64,000 nt of DNA from Planococcus circulans (lineage in GTDB: Bacteria; Bacillota; Bacilli; Bacillales_A; Planococcaceae). This document shows positions 1 to 7,972 of the stretch, piece by piece. Within the stretch, counting starts at the first letter, position 1. The number at the start of each line of letters is the position of its first letter. The notes beneath the pieces are model-generated. The model was not told where the DNA came from. It worked only from the letters and a program-made list of their open reading frames with translations, and made no database searches. A program made the translations under genes and the position numbers. The DNA lies in assembly GCF_020023385.1 (NCBI RefSeq), contig NZ_JAIQCL010000002.1:248001-312000 (forward strand). Direction: 5' to 3'.

Positions 1-419
1 GAGAAGCGAAGCAAGCTGGAAGAATCCATCCGGACCAGCAGAAGAGCATCGGGGTCATCAGCTTTTACGGTGAACAGGTCAAGCGTCTTCAGCGCATGAT
101 CGACCAGGAACTGCGCCTGCCGCATCTGACTGTCCGGACTGGGACGGTCGACCGTTTCCAGGGAAGTGAGCGAGACATCATCGTACTCAGCATGGTGCGC
201 AATAACCAAAACAAGCATGGCGATATCGGCTTTGCGAAAGATTACCGGCGGTTGAACGTAGCGTTGTCGCGTGCCAAGGAATTGCTGGTGCTTGTGGGCA
301 GTTCCAAGATGTTCACAGAACGCGCCAAACAGCCGGAAACGAGAAAAATGTACCGGCACGTGTTAGAAGTCGTGAAAAAGAAAAATGGGTTGAAGACCTT
401 AGAGAACAGCAGGGGGTGA
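1..419 (+). CDS. C-terminal part of a superfamily 1 DNA/RNA helicase (UPF1/DNA2-like), 5' truncated by window edge
   Basis: The frame is open from base 3 to a TGA at 417-419 and lacks its start, so only the end of the protein is here. Visible are the late helicase motifs of the AAA_12 (UvrD/UPF1-like) fold: a GVISFYGEQV strand, then TVDRFQGSERDIIVLSMVR (motif V region, with the Q-G-S/R-E signature) and RLNVALSRAKELLVLVG (motif VI with the arginine finger SRAK). Family members are ATP-driven nucleic-acid translocases; the substrate cannot be told from this fragment. It runs 5 bp ahead of the next gene, which suggests the two are co-transcribed. The protein is well conserved up to its end and shows no sign of decay. 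Confidence 0.85.
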   Translation, partial: EAKQAGRIHPDQQKSIGVISFYGEQVKRLQRMIDQELRLPHLTVRTGTVDRFQGSERDIIVLSMVRNNQNKHGDIGFAKDYRRLNVALSRAKELLVLVGSSKMFTERAKQPETRKMYRHVLEVVKKKNGLKTLENSRG

Positions 420-423
420 GGAG

Positions 424-1185
424 TTGGACAAGCAGATGGAAGAGCTGCGGGCGACTGTAGCGGGAGATCCGGATGTGGCAATTATCAACGAAGAACGATG
501 GAAGCTGCCGGCCGTTTTATACGACGTCAGTTTTGACCGGGTCAAACGGCTGAAGATGGATATTTTGATGAAGATGCTGCTGCTGGCTTTTCAGGAGGCC
601 GATATCCGCCGCGCTGCCACTCTATCCGATATGCTGTTCGTGGAGGAACTGTTCATCAGTGACTTGATCGGCAAGATGCAGCGTACGGGTTTGATTGGGC
701 TGGAAAAGCAGGGCTATAAGCTGACAGCCAAAGGCTATGACTACCTAGGCAAAGGGATTTTCGAAGAAGAGATGCCGGGAAGTGAAACGGTCATTGCTTA
801 CAGCGCCGTCCATGACGACTACCGGTTGGCGGCAGATGACATGTTTCCAGAGGCAGAAGACACGCTTCCGATTTACCGCTATCCCGTCAAAGGCAGCTTG
901 AACAAGGACCGCATGTATCAGCTTCTTTCCAAGGAAGGATCGAATCTCGGGGAAGAAAGCTTTCAAACGCTCATCACCGGCATTACGGGATGCATCGAGC
1001 AGGACACGGTCCATATTCCATGCATCGAATTTCAACTCTACGACCAAAAGCAGGACATTTTCTATGCCCGTGTTTGGAATACGCTGAACAGCTGCTGGGA
1101 TGAAACGCTGGAGAAACAGATCGAAGCGCGCGAAGTTGTGAAATGGCGGAAGGTGATGGAAGAGCGGGAAGCGGCTTTGATTTGA
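424..1185 (+). CDS. Hypothetical protein, probable winged-helix-like N-terminal region
   Basis: A 253-residue soluble protein that I do not recognise. It begins with TTG at 424, behind a GGGGGTGAGG ribosome site that overlaps the stop of the helicase gene, so translation of the two is probably coupled. Residues about 35-105 are helical and end in a LEKQGYKLTAKGYDYLG stretch typical of the wing of a winged-helix domain (MarR/PadR-like 'lower' wing), but I cannot assign a family. The remainder is acidic, with no membrane segment or signal peptide. The position after a helicase and before a terminator suggests a partner or accessory of the helicase; this is inference only. Confidence 0.7.
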   Translation: MDKQMEELRATVAGDPDVAIINEERWKLPAVLYDVSFDRVKRLKMDILMKMLLLAFQEADIRRAATLSDMLFVEELFISDLIGKMQRTGLIGLEKQGYKLTAKGYDYLGKGIFEEEMPGSETVIAYSAVHDDYRLAADDMFPEAEDTLPIYRYPVKGSLNKDRMYQLLSKEGSNLGEESFQTLITGITGCIEQDTVHIPCIEFQLYDQKQDIFYARVWNTLNSCWDETLEKQIEAREVVKWRKVMEEREAALI

Positions 1186-1202
1186 TCATGAAGGAATGTT
1201 TA

Positions 1203-1243
1203 AGGAATCCGACTGGCTTAAGGGCCGGAGGGTTCCTTTTGTG
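1203..1243 (+). terminator. Rho-independent terminator after the helicase operon
   Basis: GGAATCC-GACTGGC pairs with GCCGGA-GGGTTCC around a short loop, followed by TTTTGTGTTTT. It lies 17 bp after the stop of the preceding gene. Confidence 0.75.
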
Positions 1244-1378
1244 TTTTATCGATATTGAACTAGTGCTCAAAAGCAGAAACGTGATAAAAAACCGTTTAAT
1301 GAACAGAAAATTTAGAATTGACATTTATTTTATGCATTCTATCATTAAAAGAGAGGGATAAAAGAAAGGGTGAATGTG

Positions 1379-1738
1379 GTGAAGAAGACTATTTTCGTAC
1401 ATGAGATATCTTCGATTAAACACAACCATTTTTCGTTTAAGAATAAAAAGAAGGAGATTATAAAGGATTTCCCGTTTGTTATTAAAAAAGTTGGTAAAGA
1501 CAGCTACCACTTCGATGAAGAGGATTTGGTGAAACTGAGCAAATACGAGAAAGATCTTGCACCGCACGATGACAGCGACAAGCTCAGCAGAAATGAATAC
1601 ATTAAAGAAATGAAAAAGGAATTCTACCATCAAATCCGTTCTGGGAATATGGATGAGTTATTAACGCATTTATATAAGATGGAAAGCGAGAACATCGAGC
1701 TGAAATGGGGAGGACCTGTGGATCGTGAATTTAAATAA
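1379..1738 (+). CDS. Hypothetical small soluble protein
   Basis: About 119 residues, lysine and glutamate rich, no membrane segment, no motif I recognise. Two in-frame GTG starts exist (1370 and 1379). The AAAGAAAGG ribosome site at 1361-1369 overlaps the first and sits 9 bp before the second, so 1379 is preferred. There is a hydrophobic beta-like N-terminus (KTIFVHEISSI) and a charged helical C-terminus. The gene stands alone between two terminators and the base composition is more AT-rich than its neighbours, which is compatible with an accessory gene. No function can be proposed. Confidence 0.55.
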   Translation: MKKTIFVHEISSIKHNHFSFKNKKKEIIKDFPFVIKKVGKDSYHFDEEDLVKLSKYEKDLAPHDDSDKLSRNEYIKEMKKEFYHQIRSGNMDELLTHLYKMESENIELKWGGPVDREFK

Positions 1739-1883
1739 GGGAAGAATCGTATAGTTCTTTCATGTTTTATTGTGAAAAACTAGGTGGACTGCTACGCTAT
1801 TCGGTAATGGAAGGAAACCTTTTTTGTACTTCGGTATAATTCAACTCTAATGGCCACAGTCCTGTTTTAAAATTCCTTCCATG

Positions 1884-1915
1884 AATCCTCCTGCCCATAA
1901 GCAGGAGGATTTTTA
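1884..1915 (+). terminator. Rho-independent terminator
   Basis: AATCCTCCTGC pairs perfectly with GCAGGAGGATT around CCATAA and is followed by TTTT. The preceding 145 bases after the hypothetical gene show no further gene. Confidence 0.85.
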
Positions 1916-2022
1916 GTGATAGTCGAAATTACCGTGCTTCGTTTTTTATTATGATAGAAGAAAAAAATTTTGTGCTCTTAAAACCGGCATACGAAATTAA
2001 GGATGAAAGGAGGAGAAATACG

Positions 2023-2388
2023 ATGGAGTCCGTACCCGCTGCCGTTCAACTGGAATCAATAAAATCTTTCCAATCGACCATCCGGAAATCCGAAAAAGCA
2101 TTGGCACAGATGAAGGAAAAAGGCGCTAGTACAAGACTAATCGAAAAACGGCTCCAAGCATTTGACATCGGATTGGCCGTTTTGGAAACGGTTTGGCATG
2201 AAAAGCCTAATTCCTATAGCAAGGAAGAAATGACGGAAGCCCGGGATGTGCTGGCAGGATTATTGCCTTCTATAGAAAGCATGCACACCAAAGCTGAGCC
2301 TGGCAGTCCTCAGCGGACACTTCTGGAGAGGCGGATTAAGTCGATGGAATTGGCTATTGAAGCGATGGATGACTTTTTAAGGGATTAA
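2023..2388 (+). CDS. Hypothetical helical protein
   Basis: 121 residues from ATG 2023, chosen because AAAGGAGG (2006-2013) lies 9 bp upstream; an in-frame ATG at 1951 has no ribosome site. The sequence is almost entirely helical with two similar pair-like segments (LIEKRLQAFDIGLAVLE near residue 45 and LLERRIKSMELAIEAMDD near residue 98), so it may be a short internal duplication forming an antiparallel helix bundle. It has no cysteine or histidine cluster and no signal peptide. I do not recognise the family. Confidence 0.6.
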   Translation: MESVPAAVQLESIKSFQSTIRKSEKALAQMKEKGASTRLIEKRLQAFDIGLAVLETVWHEKPNSYSKEEMTEARDVLAGLLPSIESMHTKAEPGSPQRTLLERRIKSMELAIEAMDDFLRD

Positions 2389-2688
2389 CCAGGGAACTTA
2401 AAGGGGTACTCATGTCGTCCTATACGATATGGACCCTGCATTGCCGCAACCCTAAGTGGAGTGTGGCTTTTTTCTATGCTGTATGGGCCTGCTCTTGTTC
2501 GCTGAAATCAACCCAGCCAATATTCTGAAAATACCTTAAACTGTCATTTTCTAGGTTATTGGAGTAGAATAGACTTTGTTGTGCTATTATTTACGTAAAA
2601 TTTACTTGAGCTTAACAGTTTCAAGTCTTTAAAATTCAATGTTCCCAAATCCTCGTGAATACCCATTATGAGAAGGTGCACTATAAAA
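2389..2688. other. Intergenic region before the ltaS-like gene
   Basis: Three hundred bases without a gene. A weak hairpin at 2443-2473 (GCCGCA/TGTGGC with G-U pairs, then CTTTTTT) may terminate the preceding transcript. Further on the DNA is AT-rich and contains a TTTACGTAAA palindrome near 2592; the promoter of the next gene is probably here but no convincing -35/-10 pair was found. Confidence 0.4.
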
Positions 2689-4635
2689 ATGAAAAATTTG
2701 ATGACTAATGAAAAGTTGAATAAATTTATCCCGATTTTCCTGCTGGCAGTTTTTATGCTGTGGATGAAGACCTATGTATCCCAAAAAACGCAGTTTAAAT
2801 TGGATGTCGAAGGACCATTGCAGGAATTCCTGCTGTTGCTTAATCCCCTTGGTTCCGCATTGTTGCTGTTAAGCCTGTCACTGTTCTTTAAAGGAACCCG
2901 GAAATACATATCACTTTTGCTGATCTATGTCGGGATGTCTGTCCTGTTGTATGCGAACGTGGTGTACTACCGCTTTTTCAGTGATTTCATCACGTTGCCG
3001 ACCCTGTTTCAAACGCAGAATTTCGGTGATTTAGGCGGGAGTGTAGCAACTTTGATCCAGCCGACAGATGCCCTTTTCTTTGTGGATGTGCTGTTGCTGA
3101 TAGCTTTGGTGGTTTCAAAACGCTTCAAAAAAGATCAGCGGAATTTCAAGACCAAAGCTGCGATTCCGGTAGTGACGATTGCCTTGGCCATATCTTTCTT
3201 TAACCTGGCATTAGCGGAAGCGGATCGTCCGGAACTGCTGACCCGCGGATTTGACCGGAATTACATCGTCAAATATTTAGGTATGTACAATTACGCGCTT
3301 TATGACACAGTTGAGACCGTGAAATCTTCTTCTCAGCGAGTGCTCGCTGACAGCGATGACGGTACAGAGGTGTTGAACTACACCAAGTCCAACTATGCGA
3401 GTCCCAATGAAGCCTATTTCGGCGCAGCAGAAGGCATGAATGTTGTTTACCTGCATCTGGAATCGTTCCAGACATTCCTGATGGATTACGAATTGAATGG
3501 AGAAGAAGTTACGCCGTTCCTGAATTCATTGATCGATGATCAGGACACCTTGTATTTCGATAATTTCTTCCATCAAACGGCTCAAGGAAAAACCTCCGAT
3601 GCAGAGTTCATGCTGGAGAATTCCTTGTTCGGCTTGCCGAAAGGTTCTGCATTCATCACCAAAGGACAGAACACTTATCAGGCTGCGCCTGCCATTTTGA
3701 AGGATAAGGGCTATACGTCTGCCGTGTTCCACGGCAATAACGGAACGTTCTGGAACCGCTCTGAAATCTATAAATCCTTTGGTTTTGATCATTTCTTCGA
3801 TATTGAATCGTACACGGATCTGACAGAAGAGGATATGGCCGAATATGGCGTTATGGATAAGCCGTTCTTCGAGCAGTCAGCTCCTCTCCTGGAGTCGCTG
3901 CCGGAACCTTTCTATACGAAGTTCATCACGGTTTCACATCATTTCCCTTATAACATCGATCAGAGTCTGACGACGATTGAAAAAGGTACGACGGGCGATG
4001 CCAGTGTCGATAACTATTTCCAAACTGCCCGCTATGCGGATGAAGCGATCGAGCAGTTCTTTACGCAACTGGAAGAGTCCGGTTTAGCCGACAACACCAT
4101 GATCGTCATGTACGGCGATCATTATGGAATTTCCGACAACCACAACCAGGCAATGGAACAAGTGCTTTCAAAAGAAATCACACCGGTTGAAAATGCCAAA
4201 CTGCAGCGTGTGCCATTGTTCATCCATGTACCGGGTGTAGAAGGCGGCACCAATCATACTTACGGAGGCCAGATTGATCTGTTGCCGACGGTGATGCATT
4301 TGCTGGGCGTTGAAACGCAGAATAATATTCAGTTCGGTACCGATCTATTGTCTGAAGAACACGAGGAACTGGTCACTTTCCGAAACGGGAATTATGTCAG
4401 TCCAGAAATCTACTCGATCGGCGAATCTTTCTATGATCCAGAAACCGGATTGCCGATAGATGAAAGCCTGATGGAGCAAGCGGAGAAGTTCCAACAGCAC
4501 GGAAGCTACGAATTGCAGCTTTCCGATCAGCTGGTCAACGGAGATTTGTTGAGATTCTATACACCAAGCGGATTTACCCCTATCGATCCAGCGGATTACA
4601 GCTATCAGGGAATTTTGGATGAAGCAGCTGAATAA
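2689..4635 (+). CDS. ltaS: Lipoteichoic acid synthase family protein (LtaS/YfnI/YqgS type)
   Basis: Membrane-anchored sulfatase-fold enzyme that transfers glycerol phosphate from phosphatidylglycerol to build lipoteichoic acid on the outer face of the membrane. The 648 residues begin with five predicted membrane helices (about 9-195), then an extracellular catalytic domain. Active-site features seen: LESFQ carrying a metal-binding Glu, the nucleophilic Thr302 in GKTSDAE (Thr300 in S. aureus LtaS), and YGDHYG with the metal-binding Asp-His pair. Length equals the family norm. ATG 2689 is chosen over ATG 2668 because AGAAGGTG lies 10 bp before it. The gene is monocistronic with its own terminator. 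Bacilli often carry several paralogues, so primase or stress-specific roles are possible. Confidence 0.88.
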   Translation: MKNLMTNEKLNKFIPIFLLAVFMLWMKTYVSQKTQFKLDVEGPLQEFLLLLNPLGSALLLLSLSLFFKGTRKYISLLLIYVGMSVLLYANVVYYRFFSDFITLPTLFQTQNFGDLGGSVATLIQPTDALFFVDVLLLIALVVSKRFKKDQRNFKTKAAIPVVTIALAISFFNLALAEADRPELLTRGFDRNYIVKYLGMYNYALYDTVETVKSSSQRVLADSDDGTEVLNYTKSNYASPNEAYFGAAEGMNVVYLHLESFQTFLMDYELNGEEVTPFLNSLIDDQDTLYFDNFFHQTAQGKTSDAEFMLENSLFGLPKGSAFITKGQNTYQAAPAILKDKGYTSAVFHGNNGTFWNRSEIYKSFGFDHFFDIESYTDLTEEDMAEYGVMDKPFFEQSAPLLESLPEPFYTKFITVSHHFPYNIDQSLTTIEKGTTGDASVDNYFQTARYADEAIEQFFTQLEESGLADNTMIVMYGDHYGISDNHNQAMEQVLSKEITPVENAKLQRVPLFIHVPGVEGGTNHTYGGQIDLLPTVMHLLGVETQNNIQFGTDLLSEEHEELVTFRNGNYVSPEIYSIGESFYDPETGLPIDESLMEQAEKFQQHGSYELQLSDQLVNGDLLRFYTPSGFTPIDPADYSYQGILDEAAE

Positions 4636-4646
4636 GCGATAAAAGC

Positions 4647-4697
4647 AAAAGTTATCCTGAGAGGCGGTTCTGCCTTCTCACAGGATAGCTTTTTTTT
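4647..4697 (+). terminator. Terminator after ltaS-like gene
   Basis: AAGTTATCCTGAGAGGC pairs with GCCTTCTCACAGGATAGCTT with one bulge, followed by a run of eight T. Confidence 0.85.
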
Positions 4698-4828
4698 AAA
4701 TATTTTATTTATAAAACGAAAGTCTTCGAAGGAGATGCCAGAAAAATATCTATCGGAAAGAAGGTGGTTTTTGATTGATGGAGAATACTACCAGTAGGAA
4801 ATAGAGCTACTCGAATGGAGGATGTTTG

Positions 4829-5635
4829 ATGAGCGAAGAGAAGATGATTCGGTCTTTCGATGGAACCCAGCTGTTCACCCGCAAAGATACGGCTGAAGAG
4901 CAGAAAGCGGCAGTAGTGATTGCCCACGGTTTAGCAGAACACTTAGGGCGTTACGATGCTTTGGCAGAAACCCTGCTGCGCCACAACTTTACCGTGTATC
5001 GCTACGAACAGCGCGGCCATGCCCGTTCGGAAGGAGAGCGGACTTTCTTCAAGGATTTCAACGAAATGCCGGATGACCTGAAAGCGATTATGGATTTGGC
5101 GAAAGAAGAGAATAGGGAGCAACGGGTCTTTTTGATCGGCCATAGTATGGGCGGCTTTACGGCTGCAGCATTCGGCACAAAATACCCGGAAGAAGCGGCT
5201 GGCATCGTGTTATCGGGTGCGTTGACCCGCTACACTAATGAACTTTTCGGTCCGCTGCCAATGGATTTGCCGGCAGACACGTATTTGGACAATGAGCTGG
5301 GAGAAGGAGTCTGCAGTGATCCGGAAGTTGTCAAAGCCTATGCGGAAGATCCCCTTGTGGAAAAAAAGATTTCTGTAGGCCTCATCAATGAATTTGCTCC
5401 AGGAATCGCTTGGCTGAAAGAAAACGCAGAAAGCTTCATCGACCCGGTGCTGGTGCTCCATGGCAATGAAGATGGCTTGGTTGCCGAACAAGACTCGCGG
5501 GATTTTTATGGGGAGATTGGCTCGAAAGATAAAACCTTAAAGATATATGCTGGGTTAATGCATGAAATCTTCAATGAACCATCCAAATACAAAATCTACG
5601 ATGAAGTGATTGAGTGGATGGAGGATCGGCTATAG
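4829..5635 (+). CDS. Alpha/beta hydrolase, monoacylglycerol lipase / lysophospholipase-like (Hydrolase_4)
   Basis: Serine hydrolase of the Hydrolase_4 (serine aminopeptidase S33) group, which acts on monoacylglycerols or lysophospholipids. The 268 residues show the oxyanion-hole HG motif (VVIAHGLAEH, near residue 34), the nucleophile elbow GHSMGG with Ser106, the acid in HGNEDGLV and the final His in GLMHEIFNE, so the triad is complete. No signal peptide, so cytoplasmic or membrane-associated. ATG 4829 follows GGAGG by 7 bp; a TTG three bases earlier is less likely. It is a single-gene unit: a terminator lies on each side. Placement next to a lipoteichoic acid enzyme hints at lipid turnover, but that is inference. 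Confidence 0.85.
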   Translation: MSEEKMIRSFDGTQLFTRKDTAEEQKAAVVIAHGLAEHLGRYDALAETLLRHNFTVYRYEQRGHARSEGERTFFKDFNEMPDDLKAIMDLAKEENREQRVFLIGHSMGGFTAAAFGTKYPEEAAGIVLSGALTRYTNELFGPLPMDLPADTYLDNELGEGVCSDPEVVKAYAEDPLVEKKISVGLINEFAPGIAWLKENAESFIDPVLVLHGNEDGLVAEQDSRDFYGEIGSKDKTLKIYAGLMHEIFNEPSKYKIYDEVIEWMEDRL

Positions 5636-5676
5636 GATGCTCTATCAAAAAATCTATATTTAAGTGCGTGATGACA

Positions 5677-5724
5677 AAAGCATTGCCGAAACCCTTTGAA
5701 GGGCATCGACAATGCTTTTCTTTT
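5677..5724 (+). terminator. Terminator between convergent genes
   Basis: AAAAGCATTG-CCGA pairs with TCGA-CAATGCTTTT around a loop of 15, followed by CTTTTTG. The A-rich 5' side lets it also serve the convergent DUF4256 gene. Confidence 0.8.
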
Positions 5725-5758
5725 TGAATAATATAGACGGCCAAACGGATTACGGTGC

Positions 5759-6322
5759 TTAAACCCTCAACAATCCACGGAATCCTCTTGCTGCGTAATA
5801 GGAATCTGCGCCGTTGTGGTAAAGGAAGACGTGTCCATAGCGGGAATCGCAGAACAGGGCGCCGCCGCGATCTCTGATGTCTTCGGGCGTCTGAACCCAG
5901 CTGGATGTTTTGACGTCGAATGTGCCGTGCTGCTGCAAGACGCGGTAATGATCTTCCGACAATAGTTCAATGCCCATGTCATTCGCCATCGTCATCGCGC
6001 TGTTTTCAGGTTTGTTTTTCTTCCGTGAATCAAGCGCCTTCTGGTCAAAGCAAACGCTTCTGCGGCCACTCGGGCTTTCCGCTGCGCAATCGTAGAAGAC
6101 GTACTCGTTTTTCGCTTCGTCGAACTCAAGGACATCCGGCTCGCCTCCGGTCCGTTCCATTTCATGGAGGGACCACAGCTTGTCGGGATTCGCCTCCAGC
6201 TTTTCCTGGATTTTATCCCAGTTCATCCATTCGTGTCGGTCGATATGTTCCTCGAACCGGGCTTTCAAGGTGCCAAGTAATTCTTCACGCTGATCAGCTG
6301 TCAGCTTGTTTTTCGGGCTCAT
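5759..6322 (-). CDS. DUF4256 family protein
   Basis: A 187-residue soluble protein recognised as DUF4256: an N-terminal KNKLTADQREELLGTLKARF helix, the GGEPDVLEFD segment, the CAAESPSGRRSVCFDQKALD block and a C-terminal AARGFRGLLRV. No biochemical role is known for the family. The ATG has the ribosome site AAAGGAGGAAAT 9 bp upstream on the minus strand. It is a single gene that converges with the hydrolase gene. The conserved Cys-Cys-rich middle and the end ALFCDSRYGHVFLYHNGADSYYAARG (in two halves, Cys then Tyr-rich) suggest a compact enzyme-like fold, but function is unknown. Confidence 0.85.
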   Translation of the reverse strand: MSPKNKLTADQREELLGTLKARFEEHIDRHEWMNWDKIQEKLEANPDKLWSLHEMERTGGEPDVLEFDEAKNEYVFYDCAAESPSGRRSVCFDQKALDSRKKNKPENSAMTMANDMGIELLSEDHYRVLQQHGTFDVKTSSWVQTPEDIRDRGGALFCDSRYGHVFLYHNGADSYYAARGFRGLLRV

Positions 6323-6480
6323 GCGATTTCCTCCTTTTTGAAATGAATGTTACTTGTTATGGCTTAAGTATAGTAAAAAAACGGAGTGAATACGATCCCT
6401 TAGCTGTTCAATAGTCTTCAAGTCTTCATTTTGCTACAGACAGAGGCTTTTATCTGTCTTCAGTGGCGCATACCCGGTAG

Positions 6481-6620
6481 ATTTATGGGCGTTTAACTGA
6501 ATTTATGGGCGCTCAACGGGATTTATGGGCGTTCAACTAGATTTATGGTCGTTCAATCCAATTTGCGTTCGCTCAGCTGGATTTGCAATCGTTCAGAGAG
6601 ATTTGCAATCGTTCAGCCAA
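6481..6620. repeat. Seven tandem copies of a degenerate 20-bp repeat
   Basis: Exactly seven units of 20 bases without any insertion or deletion. Copies 1-4 follow ATTTATGGGCGTTCAACNNG and copies 5-7 follow ATTTGCAATCGTTCAGNNNG, so there are two sub-families in block order. Fixed parts are ATTT at the start and CGTTCA (or CGCTCA, CGTTTA) near position 10; the last three or four bases vary freely. The array lies in the 340-bp gap between the divergent start of the DUF4256 gene and the terminator of the msmX-like gene, with no reading frame of its own. Confidence 0.9.
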
Positions 6621-6660
6621 AATTCCTATAAGGAACAGGTGGAATTATGAGTAAACAAGA

Positions 6661-6695
6661 AAAAAACCGGACGATGGCTCGTCCGGTTTTTCGAA
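6661..6695 (-). terminator. Terminator of the msmX-like gene
   Basis: AAAAACCGGACGA pairs with TCGTCCGGTTTTT around a four-base loop; on the minus strand it is followed by a T tract. It lies 29 bases after the stop. Confidence 0.9.
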
Positions 6696-6723
6696 TCAGT
6701 TGAAGAAAATATTCGATAATTCC

Positions 6724-7821
6724 TTACTTGATGCGCAGCTCCGAGTCGATATCGAAGAAATGGGCTTTATTCATATCAAAAGCCATATCGATGGTTTGTC
6801 CGGCTTCTACATTAAAGCGGGCATCCACACGGGCAACAAAATCCTGCTCGTTCACTTTTGAATACAGCACGATTTCTGATCCCATCAGCTCCGCTACTTC
6901 TACATAGGCTTTCAGCTTCGTATGCGGGGAATGCTCAAGGAACAACGGCTCATCGTGGATGTCTTCCGGACGGATGCCAAGCATAATTTCCTTGCCTTCA
7001 TATCCTTGATCACGCAGCATCTTGAGCTTACTGTCAGGCACGAGAACTTTGAATTCTTCCATTACGAATGAATCTCCGACAATTTTTCCTCGCAGGAAGT
7101 TCATGGAAGGCGAACCGATAAATCCACCAACGAACATATTATCCGGCTGGTCGTACACTTCTTTCGGCGAACCGACCTGCTGGATAAAGCCATCCTTCAT
7201 GACAACCAGGCGTGTCGCCATCGTCATCGCTTCAGTTTGGTCATGTGTTACATAGACAGTGGTTGTCTGTAGGCGACGGTGCAACTTTTGGATTTCTGTA
7301 CGCATCTGTACACGCAGTTTGGCATCCAAGTTGGACAAAGGCTCATCCATCAAGAATACTTCAGCATCACGGACGATGGCACGGCCCAACGCGACACGCT
7401 GGCGTTGACCACCGGATAGCGCTTTCGGTTTGCGGTTCAAATATTCATCAAGTCCGAGGATTTTAGAAGCATTCGCTACACGTACCTTGATGTCTTCTTT
7501 TTTCATCTTGCGCAATTTCAAACTGAAAGCCATATTGTCATAGACACTCATGTGAGGATAAAGCGCATAGTTTTGGAACACCATGGCAATATCGCGGTCT
7601 TTCGGTGAGACATCATTTACTCGGCGGTCTCCGATGTACAGGTCGCCTTCTGTGATATCTTCCAGACCTGCGATCATCCGTAAAGTTGTAGATTTCCCGC
7701 AACCCGAAGGTCCGACCAATACGAGAAACTCTTTGTCGCGGATTTCCAGATTGAAATCCTGTACCGATACAACACCTTTATCGTACTCTTTTCTGATATT
7801 CACTAAGTTCAAGCCTGCCAT
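6724..7821 (-). CDS. msmX: Carbohydrate ABC transporter ATPase, MsmX/UgpC (MalK) family
   Basis: ATP-hydrolysing subunit that powers sugar ABC importers. The 365 residues show Walker A GPSGCGKST (about 38-46), the Q-loop, signature ALSGGQRQRVALGRA, Walker B VFLMDEPLSNLDA, the H-loop VTHDQTEA, and a C-terminal TOBE/OB regulatory domain (from about 240) as in MalK, UgpC and MsmX. No permease or binding-protein genes adjoin it. In Bacillus, MsmX is such an orphan multitask ATPase serving several importers, and that role fits here. A cre-like box lies 19 bp upstream of the start, so glucose repression by CcpA is likely. The gene has its own terminator. Confidence 0.9.
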   Translation of the reverse strand: MAGLNLVNIRKEYDKGVVSVQDFNLEIRDKEFLVLVGPSGCGKSTTLRMIAGLEDITEGDLYIGDRRVNDVSPKDRDIAMVFQNYALYPHMSVYDNMAFSLKLRKMKKEDIKVRVANASKILGLDEYLNRKPKALSGGQRQRVALGRAIVRDAEVFLMDEPLSNLDAKLRVQMRTEIQKLHRRLQTTTVYVTHDQTEAMTMATRLVVMKDGFIQQVGSPKEVYDQPDNMFVGGFIGSPSMNFLRGKIVGDSFVMEEFKVLVPDSKLKMLRDQGYEGKEIMLGIRPEDIHDEPLFLEHSPHTKLKAYVEVAELMGSEIVLYSKVNEQDFVARVDARFNVEAGQTIDMAFDMNKAHFFDIDSELRIK

Positions 7822-7839
7822 TTGAATCCCTCCAGTTTA

Positions 7840-7853
7840 TGTAAGTGCTTTCA
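7840..7853 (-). promoter_or_regulatory. CcpA cre box upstream of msmX
   Basis: TGAAAGCACTTACA on the minus strand differs at one position from the consensus TGAAAGCGCTTACA. It sits between the ribosome site and the promoter region of the msmX-like gene, a position suited to roadblock or promoter repression. Confidence 0.7.
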
Positions 7854-7972
7854 TTGACTGATAAAAGCATACCGTTTAGTGGAAAATTTAGAAATGGCAA
7901 GTATGCACAAAATTAATGGAAGTCTTCGTGCATATTGCCAATTCTCAATTTACACTGAAAAATTACTTGCCC

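Noticed and set aside
5920-6414. Plus-strand open frame opposite the DUF4256 gene
   Set aside because: Composition is typical of antisense shadow and the minus strand holds a recognised family with a good ribosome site.
6481-6620. CRISPR array
   Set aside because: Units are contiguous 20-mers with no unique spacers, there are no cas genes and the repeats are degenerate.
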